Positions 53,598 through 62,290 are shown, counted from the stretch's first letter. The stretch: 64,000 nt of DNA from CAWCUU01 sp963798855 (GCA_963798855.1 CAWCUU010000004.1:248001-312000), one strand, 5' to 3'. The notes: a model not told the origin generated them from the sequence alone. Numbers and translations are program-made.

Positions 53598-53690
53598 TGC
53601 GCCTCGCCGTTCGCGCCTGCCGTTCGCGCCTGCTGTTCGCGCCTCGCCGTTCGCGCCTGCTTTTCGCGCCTCGCCGTTCGCGGCGCCTAG
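53598..53690 (-). repeat. 13-base repeat array H
   Basis: Seven units (GCCTGCCGTTCGC, GCCTGCTGTTCGC, GCCTCGCCGTTCGC, GCCTGCTTTTCGC), 13-14 bases each, fill the gap between two convergent genes. On the minus strand they read GCGAACGGCAGGC, the orientation following the multicopper oxidase, whose TAG stop lies in the last unit. Confidence 0.9.
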
Positions 53691-55331
53691 CCGCCGGAGG
53701 CGGCGTCGACGTGCAGCACCGTCATCATGCCGGACTGCAGGTGCTCGGCGATATGGCAGTGGAGCATCCAGTCGCCGGGGTTGGAGGCGTCGATGAGCAG
53801 GTCGACGGTCGAGCCGACGGGGATGATGGCGGTGTCCTTCCAGACCAGGTTCTTCGTGGCGACGCCGTCGCGGGCGATCACGAGCATGCGCTGGCCGTGC
53901 AGGTGGATCGGGTGCTGCATGGGGTGGAAGGAGCGCGGGTCGTTGAAGATGCGCAGCTTGATCACCGAGCCGGCCCTGACGTGCCAGTCGATGTCCATGT
54001 TCTCCTTGCCCGTCTCCTGATCGCGGATGATCCAGCGCACCTGCTTGCTCGTGGACAGCCAGTTCATGTCGGGCATGCCGTCGACCCACTCGACGGGTGC
54101 GTAGTATGCCGTGTCGACGCTCATGAACTGGGTGCTGAGCAGGGGCAGCCCGCTCGCCTTCACGGTGAGCGTGAAGCGCTCATCGGGCGGACGATCGAAG
54201 TATTTTCGGTAGCGGTCGATCTCGTGCGTGACATCGGCGTTGCGCCGCAGTGTCGCGAACTGGCGGGCATAGTCGGGATCCGCCGGCGCCGCGTCGACGG
54301 TCACGACGCCGAGCGTGTCGACGACCGGCTCGAACTCGCCGCGGTAGTGGTTGATCGTGCGGATCGCGTTGACGATCGCGTAGCGGCCGGGCTTCTCGAA
54401 GCGGACATCCACGACGTAGCGCTCGGCCGGCGCGAGGACCACGCTGCCGACGCGTTCCTCGCGCTCGAAGCGGCTCACGTCCGACGCGACCACCTTGATG
54501 GGCGCGCCGCCGAAGGAGAGGTTGAACGTCCTCGCGCTGGCGACGTTCGTCAGATAGAAGCGGACGACCTCCCCCGCCCGGGCCTTCAAGGTGTAGTCCG
54601 GCTCGCCGTTCACGAGCAGCACGTTGCCGACCCGGCCCATCAGCGCGAAGTCCGCGCCCTCCTCGCCGAACGGGATCAGCGTGTCCCCGTTCACCATCAG
54701 GTCCCCGAGCGCCAGGACCTGCTCGCCGTTCACCGGCGAGTAGTAGTTCGCGCCCGGCGCGTCGACGAGCATGTTGCCGAACAGCCCCATCGCCTGCTCG
54801 ATGTCCTCCCGCACGTGCGGGTGATACCAGTAGACGCCGGCGTCCGGAAAGTGCACGGTGTAGACGAAGCTGTCGCCCGGCGCCACCTCGGGCTGCGTCA
54901 GCCCCGGCACGCCGTCGGAGCGGTTGTCCAGCCGGACGCCGTGCCAGTGCACGGTGCTCGGCAGGTCGATCCGGTTCGTATAGCGGACCGACGATCGTCG
55001 CGTTCTGCGGGACGCGGATCAGCGGGCCCGGCACCTGGCCGTTGAAGCCGTACATGGTGAACGTGCGTCCGCGGATCGTGCGCCGGACCAGCTGCGCGGT
55101 CAGGTCCAGCGTGTCGCCATCGTCCATGCGGACCAGCTCGCGCGGCCGCGCGGCCGGGATCGCGGCCGGATCGACGCCGGCTCCCGGCAGAAACGGAGAG
55201 ACCGGCGGCGTCAGGCCCATCAGTCCGGGCAGCATCGGCATCCCCGGCGGCATCGGGATCGGCATCGCCGTGGCGCCGTCGTGATGATGCATCCCGGGCA
55301 TCGACATTCCGCCGGCCGAGTCCATCGGCAT
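53687..55331 (-). pseudogene. Multicopper oxidase with Met/His-rich start, frameshifted near 54990
   Basis: This exported three-domain multicopper oxidase has all copper motifs: HWHG, WYHPH, HPMQHPIHLHGQ and HCHIAEHLQSGM. The N-terminal region is rich in Met and His (MSMPGMHHHDG, then MPMPPGMPMLPGLMG-type repeats), a feature of copper-tolerance oxidases. Near 54990 the frame changes at PQNATIV: upstream residues continue in one frame, and VRYTNRIDLPSTVHWHG in another, so one extra base is likely. A plausible signal peptide (LLCAPAPAPAQQ) lies upstream of the ATG at 55331 but has no start in frame; a GTG at 55461 overlaps the previous stop. Third gene of its operon. Confidence 0.85.
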
Positions 55332-55457
55332 CGCGCGGGTCGAGTCCGGCTTCTGCTGCGCGGGCGCGGGGGCGGGCGCGCACAGCAGCGCGAGCCCGGG
55401 TGATGAGGCCGAGCGCGGGAGGAGCCGCGACCAGAGGACGACCTCGCGGGGTGCCCG

Positions 55458-55982
55458 TCACTGAACGTTGCGGAACAGAGGGTGGTTCAGGAAGGACTGC
55501 AGCCACGAGCTCGGCGAGCTGCCATGCAGCACCGTCGGACCCGCGCGGGACACGGGCGATTCCGATGCCTCGGCGGTGATCACGACGAGGAACTTGTCGA
55601 GCTGGACGGGGCCGACCGTGGTCGTGCCGTCGTGGACCGGTCCGAGCGGCACCCACTCCGTCAGGTCGGTCGCGACCGCCCACGCGAAGTAGGTCGAGTA
55701 CGCGCCGAGCGACGACGGCGCCGGCAGTCCCTTCGTCGTGACCTCGAGGTCGTAGATGGAGTGCCCGTCCGGTGTGACGGCGATGCCGAACGGGCTGCTC
55801 GCGAAGAGCAGGCGCGCTTCACCCGACGCTCCGGGCGAGCTGGCGGCGGCGTAGAGCGGCAGATCGTACGGACCGACGCCGGGCCGGCTGACCACCTGCG
55901 CTTCGACGCCAGCGGCCGGGATCGCCGTCCCGACCGCCAGCGCCGCCGCGAGGAGCGCGCCGCGTGCCGACCTCGTCCCCAT
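55458..55982 (-). CDS. Secreted protein of the multicopper oxidase operon
   Basis: This is a 174-residue protein with a signal peptide (ARGALLAAALAVGTAIPAAGVEAQ). The mature part contains YDLPLYAAASSPGASGEARL and ITPDGHSIYDLEVTTKGLP-type stretches (observed AVTPDGHSIYDLEV), ending in a short helix WLQSFLNHPLF. It has no known catalytic residues; conserved Pro/Asp/His hint at an Ig-like beta domain. It starts 14 bases after the LVIVD gene and its stop overlaps a GTG near the oxidase. Probably a structural or metal-carrying partner of the oxidase. Confidence 0.75.
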   Translation of the reverse strand: MGTRSARGALLAAALAVGTAIPAAGVEAQVVSRPGVGPYDLPLYAAASSPGASGEARLLFASSPFGIAVTPDGHSIYDLEVTTKGLPAPSSLGAYSTYFAWAVATDLTEWVPLGPVHDGTTTVGPVQLDKFLVVITAEASESPVSRAGPTVLHGSSPSSWLQSFLNHPLFRNVQ

Positions 55983-55996
55983 TCCGCCGACCGTCA

Positions 55997-57385
55997 CTAC
56001 CGCCGCCCGTCCGGCTCCAATGTGGCGGCCGCCTTGGGCGCGCCGACCGGACCGTTGTCCCAGTCCTGCACGCTGGAGATGTTCGGCGTGCCGGACCAGC
56101 CGTCGAAGCCGTCCATGTGGAACAACCACAGGCCGGTGCGCATGTCGGAGAGGACGATCAGGCCGTCGCTGTTGCGCACGTCCACGCCGAACGCACCCTG
56201 CATCACGCTGGTCGTGCTCTCGAAGCCGTTCGACGGCGTGCCGCCGAAGCCGTGCTCGTGCTCGCACTCGCAGGTGTAGAACCAGCCGTCGGTCTTCGGG
56301 TGCTTCGGGTCCTTCAGGTCGAAGATCTGCAGCCCGTCTTCGTAGGCGGAGACGAAGACGTAGGGCCAGCGCACCTCGTGGTTGTGCGACAGGTCACGCC
56401 AGTCGGCGGTCCACGCGCTGATCGGCACGTCCACGTTCTGGACCTCGCCCTTCTGCCCCTGCTCCAGGTCCCAGATCCGAAGCGGCGTGTACTGGTACTC
56501 CGTCTCCGTCACCGCGTAGCGGCCGTCCGGCGATGGCGTGAACGTGTGCGCCAGCTCCAGCCCGAGCCCGGTGATCGTGAAGAGCTGTTTCGGCGCATCC
56601 GGGTGCGTGACGTCCCATACGGAATAGCCGCCCAGGCCCGCGCCGTAGAACTTGTCCTGGTGGGTCGCCGGATCGTAGGCGATGTAGAAGTCGTGGTAGC
56701 CGCCCGCGCCGAGCGACTGCAGCGGCGTCGGGTTCGGCACCTCGCCGATCAGCCACGTGCTCGGGTCCGCCCCGCTGACGACCTTGCCCAGATCGTAGAT
56801 CAGCGCCTTCGACTGGTTGACCGTCGCGAAATAGAGCGCGCGGCCGTCGGAGTGCTTGTACGCGAACGTGTTGTGGAAGCCGCCGGGCGCATCCGGATAG
56901 CGGATCCGGGCCACGACCTTCACCTTCGACGCATCCGGCAGTCCCGTCACATCGAAGATCACCGCGCCGAGGTCCTCGTCCGGGCTCCCCTGCGAGAACT
57001 GGTACGACTGCGCGAAGTAGTAGCGGTTCTTGATCTTGAAGTACTTCCCGTCCATCGCGCCGATGCCGCGGTGCAGCTCCGGGTCCTCGATCGTCCAGTC
57101 GAACACCTTCTTCGGATGCGACGGGTCGCGCACGTCGTAGATCTGCGCGTCCATCTTCACGAAGCCGCTGAGGTACACGTACGGCCGTGAGGGCTCCTGC
57201 TCGATCTCAATGTCAGAGGCCTTCCAGTTCCCCTCGTTCGCCGCCACGTGCGACAGCACGTGCACCTTCTCGCTGCCGCCCTTCTTCTGGTCGAACGACG
57301 GCACCGCGACGCCCGTGTCCTGGGCGCTCAACGCCGCGGCGAAGCCGAACACCAGCACTGCGGTAAGACCAATGGACCTGCGCAT
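55997..57385 (-). CDS. LVIVD-type beta-propeller protein, exported
   Basis: This is a 462-residue secreted propeller. Signal peptide MRRSIGLTAVLVFGFAAALSAQ; repeated blades carry the LVIVD-like core AQIYDVRDPSHPKKVFDW, GAVIFDVTGLPD, YSVWDVTHPDAPKQLF and LQIFDLKDPKHPKTDGW. An unusual metal-binding-looking motif YTCECEHEHGF lies around 380-390. AGGAGG precedes the ATG. First gene of the operon with the secreted protein and multicopper oxidase; together they suggest copper or other metal handling in the periplasm. A perfect hairpin lies 36 bases before the start codon. Confidence 0.85.
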   Translation of the reverse strand: MRRSIGLTAVLVFGFAAALSAQDTGVAVPSFDQKKGGSEKVHVLSHVAANEGNWKASDIEIEQEPSRPYVYLSGFVKMDAQIYDVRDPSHPKKVFDWTIEDPELHRGIGAMDGKYFKIKNRYYFAQSYQFSQGSPDEDLGAVIFDVTGLPDASKVKVVARIRYPDAPGGFHNTFAYKHSDGRALYFATVNQSKALIYDLGKVVSGADPSTWLIGEVPNPTPLQSLGAGGYHDFYIAYDPATHQDKFYGAGLGGYSVWDVTHPDAPKQLFTITGLGLELAHTFTPSPDGRYAVTETEYQYTPLRIWDLEQGQKGEVQNVDVPISAWTADWRDLSHNHEVRWPYVFVSAYEDGLQIFDLKDPKHPKTDGWFYTCECEHEHGFGGTPSNGFESTTSVMQGAFGVDVRNSDGLIVLSDMRTGLWLFHMDGFDGWSGTPNISSVQDWDNGPVGAPKAAATLEPDGRR

Positions 57386-57420
57386 ATCGCCTCCTGGCGT
57401 CTCTCGGGAGGAGCGGACGA

Positions 57421-57440
57421 CGCCGGAATTCCTTCCGGCG
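57421..57440. promoter_or_regulatory. Perfect hairpin in the leader of the LVIVD-oxidase operon
   Basis: CGCCGGAA-TTCC-TTCCGGCG is a perfect 8-base stem with a 4-base loop, 36-55 bases before the start codon on the transcribed side. It has no U-tract, so it is more likely an operator or RNA control element than a terminator. Confidence 0.5.
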
Positions 57441-57569
57441 CGCCATACACACGCGCGAATGGGTGAGTGACCGACGGAAAGTGGGCGGCGTGAGGCCGCA
57501 CGTCAATCGAAGTGGGAGATGTGGCCTGTGAAGCGCGGCGGCGGATCGCCCGAGGCTCGCCTCCGCCGC

Positions 57570-59627
57570 TCAGTGGCCGTTCGCGATCCTTTCGAGTGCC
57601 TTCGCGGCCTCGGGCGTGTCGATGCGTCGGAGCCCCTCGATCGCCGCCTTGCGAACGCTCGGATCGGGGTCCTCGCGCCCGATCCGCTCGAGCGCTGCGA
57701 CCGCCGCGTCGGGCGGCGCGTTCCTCGCCAGCTCCCGCACGGCCCTGCGGCGCGCCTCCGGCGAGTCGCCGGTGACGTAGGCGAAGCCTGACCCCGACTT
57801 CGATACGCCTACGCCTGCACCCGGTCCCACGCCCGGGCCGACCCCCGCGCTCGCGCCCACGCCCCCTCGCACCTGAGCGCTCCCGGCTTGGACGACGCCA
57901 CCCCCGCCCGAGTATCCCGCGATGCTGCCGCTCACGTCGATCAGCTTCACGCCGCCGCCGCCGGTATAGACCATCCCGTCGAGGTGCGAATCCTCCACCC
58001 GAACCTCGCCGCCGCCGGTCGTGAGCTCGAGGTGCCCCCTCAGGTGCGTGAGCGTCAGCTCGCCGCCGCCCGACTTGCCGGAGATCGAGCCCTCCAGCCC
58101 GTCAATGTCGATGTCACCACCGCCGGAGTGGATCTCGACGTCGAAGCGGCGAGGCACGCGCACCTCGAAGTGGTGCTGCGTCAGTTGGACGTCCTCGCTG
58201 CCGGTATAGATGGACCGCACGCGGACGCCCTCGTCGTCGCGGCCGATCTTGATGTCTGTCTGTCGCGCGTCGCGCCCGCCGAGCGTGGCCTTCACCCACG
58301 CGCTGTCCTTCTCCCACGGACGGATGCGCACGTTGCCGCCCGTGCGCAGATCGAGCAGGATCCGCTCGCCCGGCTTGACCGCGACGCGCGCCTGGATGAC
58401 GGTCTCCTGGCGAGCCGGCGGCGCGGGATTCGGCCGCTGCGCGGATTGCGGAGAGACGGGCTCGAGCGCGGTGGGCCTTTCCGGTGGTGCCGCGGGCGAC
58501 TGCGCCCTCACCGGCCGTAGCGCGCCGAGGCCGAGCACCAGCAACAGCGCGACGACGCACGCCGCCGCCGTCGCCGTCGTTCCGAGCGCGCCGCGCGGCC
58601 GACCGTCCAGCGCCGCGAGCAGCCGACCCTCCAGCTGGGACGGACGCGCCATTGCCACCGCGACCAGCGAGCCCACTGCGCTTACTCTCGAGGCCCGCGC
58701 CACCTGCAGCAGGTGCTCCGCGTACTCCGCCCCCGGCGTGCCGACCTCGATCACGCGGTCGTCGCACGCCCGCTCCCGCTGCGCCCGCAGCGCACGCGCG
58801 GCCAGCCACACGCCCGGGTGGAACCAGTACACGGCACACGCGATTCCCGCGATCAGCTGCGTCAGACCGTCGCCGCGCGCGACGTGCGCCAGCTCGTGCA
58901 GCAGCGCCGAGCGGCGGCGCGCCGGCGGCCACGCACCCGCGCCCGCGGGCAGCACAACGACCGGGCGCAGCGCCCCGAACGCCAGCGGCGTGCTCACCCG
59001 CGGAGAGGACAGGATGCGCACGGGACGACGCAGGCCGAGCGCACGCGCCGCCTCCTCCGCCATCCGCGCGTCCTCGCCTCGCAGGGCTAGCCCGCGACGC
59101 GCCAGCCGCGCCAGTCCGACACGACCCGCGCTCAGCCACAGCAGCACGATCAGCGCGCCTGCCAGCCACACGGCCGGGATACCCTTCGCCACGGCCTCCC
59201 CGATCCGCGCGCCCGGAGCGGCTGTCGGGAAAGGCCGGGTGTCGCCCTGCCCCGCGGCCGGCGACGCTCGCAAGGGGCCCGCCGCGTCCCGGATCGGTAC
59301 GGGATCCGCCGTCGACTCGCCGAGCTTATCATCCGGCAGGAACCCCGACCCGTTCCCGGACGCCTCCGGTTCCCCAGCCGGGCCGCCGACGCCGACGTTC
59401 GCGATCGCTCCGATCGCGGCCGCCGCCGCGGGCCACGGCGCGGGCACGCTCACGCGAGGTCCGCCCAGCTCGATCGCCGGAATCACGAGCACTCCCGACA
59501 GCGACAGCGCCCACACCAGGTGCCGCGTCGCCGCGGACCGCCGCCGGAGCACGAGGCTCACGACCCCGGCCAGGACCAGCAGGAGCGTCGCCTTGACCAG
59601 CACCGACAGCACGATCGGGTGGCTCAT
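57570..59627 (-). CDS. M56 (BlaR1-like) peptidase with DUF4097-like and HEAT C-terminus
   Basis: This 685-residue M56 peptidase pairs with the BlaI-like gene upstream. It has membrane helices at about 8-28, 35-55, 152-172 and 255-275, the zinc motif HELAH at 244-248 and a later RAQRERACDDRVI ligand region. After a helix near 355, about 400-600 is a beta-helix-like domain with repeated G-G-G motifs (VEIHSGGGDIDIDGLEGSISGKS) similar to DUF4097/putative adhesins. The last 60 residues hold HEAT-like repeats (AVAALERIGREDPDPSVRKAAIEGL). It is probably a regulated sensor protease whose outer domain binds an unknown signal. The ATG overlaps the blaI stop by 4 bases. Confidence 0.85.
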   Translation of the reverse strand: MSHPIVLSVLVKATLLLVLAGVVSLVLRRRSAATRHLVWALSLSGVLVIPAIELGGPRVSVPAPWPAAAAAIGAIANVGVGGPAGEPEASGNGSGFLPDDKLGESTADPVPIRDAAGPLRASPAAGQGDTRPFPTAAPGARIGEAVAKGIPAVWLAGALIVLLWLSAGRVGLARLARRGLALRGEDARMAEEAARALGLRRPVRILSSPRVSTPLAFGALRPVVVLPAGAGAWPPARRRSALLHELAHVARGDGLTQLIAGIACAVYWFHPGVWLAARALRAQRERACDDRVIEVGTPGAEYAEHLLQVARASRVSAVGSLVAVAMARPSQLEGRLLAALDGRPRGALGTTATAAACVVALLLVLGLGALRPVRAQSPAAPPERPTALEPVSPQSAQRPNPAPPARQETVIQARVAVKPGERILLDLRTGGNVRIRPWEKDSAWVKATLGGRDARQTDIKIGRDDEGVRVRSIYTGSEDVQLTQHHFEVRVPRRFDVEIHSGGGDIDIDGLEGSISGKSGGGELTLTHLRGHLELTTGGGEVRVEDSHLDGMVYTGGGGVKLIDVSGSIAGYSGGGGVVQAGSAQVRGGVGASAGVGPGVGPGAGVGVSKSGSGFAYVTGDSPEARRRAVRELARNAPPDAAVAALERIGREDPDPSVRKAAIEGLRRIDTPEAAKALERIANGH

Positions 59628-60025
59628 CGCTCACCTCCCTTCCGACCGCGCCGGGCCTCCTCGATCAGAAGCTCCAGCCGGTCCAGCTCCTCGTCGCTCA
59701 GCCGTTCCGCGTCGCTACCCAGCATCGCCGCCATCGCCGACGCCGCCGAGTTGTCGAAGAACGTACGCACCACGTGCCGCAACGCACCCCGGCTCACCTG
59801 CTCCGGATCCGCCGTCGGCGCGTAGACGTAGCGCGGACCGTCCTGCTCGTGCCGCAGGTAACCCTTCTCTTCGAGCAACCGCAGCATGCCTCGAACGGCC
59901 GAGTAGCTGGGCGGATCCGTCAGCTCCGCACGCACCTCCGCCGCGCTGACCCGTCCGAGCCTGAAGATGACATCCATGATCTGACGCTCGCGGCGTCCGA
60001 GCTGACCGAGCGGGTTGGCGGGCAT
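59624..60025 (-). CDS. BlaI/MecI-family transcriptional repressor
   Basis: This is a 133-residue BlaI/PenI family winged helix. GRRERQIMDVIFRLGRVSAAEVRAEL, then SAVRGMLRLLEEKGYLRHEQDGPRYVYAPT cover the DNA-binding half; the C-terminal part (VRTFFDNSAASAMAAMLGSD) is the dimerisation helix pair. It is the first gene of the second blaI-M56 operon in the window, with ATGA overlap. A weak dyad GTGT-CAGT-ACAC lies about 40 bases upstream. Confidence 0.9.
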   Translation of the reverse strand: MPANPLGQLGRRERQIMDVIFRLGRVSAAEVRAELTDPPSYSAVRGMLRLLEEKGYLRHEQDGPRYVYAPTADPEQVSRGALRHVVRTFFDNSAASAMAAMLGSDAERLSDEELDRLELLIEEARRGRKGGER

Positions 60026-60062
60026 GAAGTGACTCCTGCGCCGGTGCTAATGGAATGGCAAC

Positions 60063-60074
60063 GTGTCAGTACAC
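60063..60074. promoter_or_regulatory. Weak dyad upstream of the second blaI
   Basis: GTGTCAGTACAC contains GTGT...ACAC arms, 38-49 bases upstream of the ATG, within a larger TGCTA...TAGCA frame. It resembles TACA/TGTA-type BlaI boxes and could be an operator. Only suggestive. Confidence 0.35.
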
Positions 60075-60126
60075 TAGCATCTCGGCGCTGCGGCGTCAAG
60101 GGATGGGAGCGACGCTGCCGGGGCGG

Positions 60127-60672
60127 CTATTCCACGCCCAGGTCATCCTCTGGCCGATTGCCCGCGCCCTCCCTGGCCGCGGCCTCGGCCTCTTCGCCGA
60201 ACACCAGGCCCGTGCCGGCGGCCTGCGCGGCGAGGGCATCGCGGAGCTTCTGGATCTCCTCTTCGGAGCGACCGGCGGCGCGCAGCTGTCGGTCCATCGC
60301 GATGCGTCGGACTGCGGCTTTGAGCGTTCCGAGCGCAAGCGTGGCGCAGCGCGGCCGGGAGCCGACGATGTCTTCGCCGAGCAGCTCGATCATCCGCTCG
60401 TAGGACATTCCGAGCACCTCGTCCAGGGCGGGGTGCTTCTTGTTCATCCGGTCGACCAGGATGGAGGCCGCGGCCTGGCTGATGGTGCACCCCTCGCCCT
60501 CGAAGGTGACTTCGTCGATCCGGTCACCGTCGGCGCGGACGTGGATCGTGACGACGTCGCCACAGCCCGGGTTGCCCCCCGGCATGTGGACGTCGGCGTC
60601 GGGCAGCGCGCCCTTGTGACGCGGGTGCTTGAAGTGCTCCACCAGCAGCGCGATGCGCGTCTGTCGGTCCAA
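60127..60672 (-). CDS. sufU: SufU/NifU-like Fe-S scaffold protein
   Basis: This is a 181-residue Fe-S cluster scaffold or sulfur acceptor of the SufU/IscU type. The three ligand cysteines are C37 (NPGCGD, with Asp two residues on), C62 (GEGCTISQAAAS) and C109 (RPRCATLAL). It lacks the His next to the last cysteine typical of IscU, which favours SufU. A TTG start at 60672 is used because GGAAGGAGAG precedes it and the family start follows. It is the second gene after the rhodanese, 78 bases downstream on the same strand, so sulfur mobilisation and cluster assembly are linked. No sufS or sufBCD is in the window. Confidence 0.88.
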   Translation of the reverse strand: MDRQTRIALLVEHFKHPRHKGALPDADVHMPGGNPGCGDVVTIHVRADGDRIDEVTFEGEGCTISQAAASILVDRMNKKHPALDEVLGMSYERMIELLGEDIVGSRPRCATLALGTLKAAVRRIAMDRQLRAAGRSEEEIQKLRDALAAQAAGTGLVFGEEAEAAAREGAGNRPEDDLGVE

Positions 60673-60749
60673 GGCTCTCTCCTTCCAGTCGACGGGCTTC
60701 CGACGGGCGGGGTCCGCGGCCGGCCCGCCGCGGACGGTCGCTCCGCCGG

Positions 60750-61640
60750 TCAGCGCTCGACCGGCATGCGTACGGCGTTGCCCCACTCGGTCCAGGATCC
60801 GTCGTAATTGCGGACGTTCGGGTAACCGAGCAGATACGTCAGCACGAACCAGGTGTGCGACGAGCGCTCGCCGATCCGGCAGTAGGCGACGACGTCCTCC
60901 TGCGGCCGCAGCTTCTGCTCGTTCTCGTAGATCGCGCGCAGCTCGGAGGCGGGCTTGAAGGCGTGCGTCTCCGTATCGACGGCGCGACCCCACGGAACGT
61001 TTCGCGCGCCAGGGATGTGGCCGCCCCGCAGCGCCCCCTCGTTCGGGTAGTCGGGCATGTGCATCCGCTCGCCGCGGTATTCCTCGGGGCTCCGAACGTC
61101 GACGAGCTGGCCGGCGCCGCGCACATGCTCGCTGACTTCGTCGCGAAACGCGCGGATCGTCGAATCATCCCGCTCCCGGACCGTGATGTTGCCTGGCTCG
61201 TAGCCGGGCGTCTCGGTGCTCAGCTCGCGTCCTTCCTGCTCCCATCGAGCACGGCCGCCGTCCATGATGCGCAGGTTCTCGACCCCGAACAGCCGGAAGA
61301 CCCAGAACGCGTACGTCGCCCACCAGTTGTTCTTGTCGCCGTAGAGCACGATCGTGGTGTCCTCGTTCACGCCATGCCGGCGCAGCAGCGCCTGCAGCCG
61401 CTCGCGGTCGATGTAGTCGCGCGTCAGCGGATCGTTCAGGTCCGCGACCCAGTCGATCTTCACGGCGCCGGGCACGTGCCCCACCTCGTAGAGCAGGACG
61501 TCCTCGTCAGACTCCATCACGCGAACGTTCGCATCGTTCAGGTGCGCCGCCACCCACTCCGTCGAGACCAGCACCTCCGGGTGCGCGTAGCCTCGCTCCT
61601 CGATCGCCGTCGTATCCGGCACCGCCTCGACTGACACCAT
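60750..61640 (-). CDS. Thiosulfate/3-mercaptopyruvate sulfurtransferase (rhodanese)
   Basis: This is a 296-residue tandem-domain rhodanese. The N-terminal inactive domain runs from HPEVLVSTEWVAAHL to about 140; the C-terminal domain has the catalytic C254 in CRIGERSSHTW and the fold blocks VDVRSPEEYRGE and GGHIPGARNVPW. The CRIGERS loop fits thiosulfate sulfurtransferases. It moves sulfane sulfur and precedes sufU on the same strand, which suggests sulfur supply for Fe-S clusters. GGAGAGGAA precedes the ATG. A Fur-like palindrome lies 135 bases upstream. Confidence 0.92.
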   Translation of the reverse strand: MVSVEAVPDTTAIEERGYAHPEVLVSTEWVAAHLNDANVRVMESDEDVLLYEVGHVPGAVKIDWVADLNDPLTRDYIDRERLQALLRRHGVNEDTTIVLYGDKNNWWATYAFWVFRLFGVENLRIMDGGRARWEQEGRELSTETPGYEPGNITVRERDDSTIRAFRDEVSEHVRGAGQLVDVRSPEEYRGERMHMPDYPNEGALRGGHIPGARNVPWGRAVDTETHAFKPASELRAIYENEQKLRPQEDVVAYCRIGERSSHTWFVLTYLLGYPNVRNYDGSWTEWGNAVRMPVER

Positions 61641-61774
61641 GGGTTCCTCTCCTCTGGTCGGAAGTCGCTCGAGCCCGAGAAAACAAGCGCCGCGGCAACC
61701 GTTCGGCTCCGCGGCATCGTCTCCGCACGCTCGGATTGGAAGCCACTCTACGGCCGCGGCTTCTGCTTGAGAGT

Positions 61775-61787
61775 AAGAATCATTCTT
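61775..61787. promoter_or_regulatory. Fur-box-like palindrome upstream of rhodanese-sufU
   Basis: AAGAATCATTCTT is a perfect dyad (AAGAAT-C-ATTCTT) in an AT-rich patch, the 6-1-6 geometry of Fur/PerR-type sites. It lies 135 bases upstream of the rhodanese start. Iron control of the Fe-S operon is a fair guess. Confidence 0.45.
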
Positions 61788-61957
61788 GAAATCGTCAAGG
61801 ACACGGCCGAGGGAGTTTCGCGATCGTATCTGCCGCCGGCACGAGCCTGGCCGACGCTTCCGGGTGTCTTGGGCCCAGCCGGCTATTCTTCTGCCTCACG
61901 GGCGCCCCAGCTCCTGACAGCTGACACGAAGAGCGCAGAAGGTTCGGAGGCATCCGA

Positions 61958-62290
61958 GTGGGCACTCGTCTTCGAGAGCCCGATACCGACTGGATCACCC
62001 GCGGGATCATCGGCGAAGCGATCGACGTCCATCGATGGACTGTCGCCCACGGGATCGACCTGCCGGTCGACTGACAGGTGGTCGTTGAGCTCAACGTCGT
62101 AGCGACGCTCGCCCCGGTGCGTATATGCGCAGGTGAGCGAACAAGACACATCCTCCGAGCCCTCGGAGAGTTCCGACGGCTCCGTGTCAAGCTGTTCACG
62201 TTCCGCAGCCTGCCTCTCGAGAAGGCGGCGGGCGCCCACCGGGCGCTCGAGGGGAGAGCGACAAAGGGAAAGGTGCTGCTCATTCCCTGA
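61958..62290 (+). pseudogene. Decayed GxxExxY-like gene joined to an oxidoreductase tail
   Basis: One frame from 61958 to 62290 carries an in-frame TGA at 62072. Before it, DWITRGIIGEAIDVHR resembles the start of GxxExxY proteins (IIGAAIEVHR); after it, VVVELNVVATLAPV matches the later VELK...LAPIH core, with a deletion between the two parts. The final part, LPLEKAAGAHRALEGRATKGKVLLIP (split here), matches the C-terminus of zinc-type quinone oxidoreductases. It reads as a broken, rearranged remnant. No start or ribosome site is evident. Confidence 0.5.

Noticed and set aside
51998..55045. A 1015-codon open frame on the plus strand across the symporter and oxidase
   Set aside because: It is antisense or out of frame to well-supported genes, rich in Arg/Ala/Gly, and has no domain; GC-rich DNA gives such long spurious frames.
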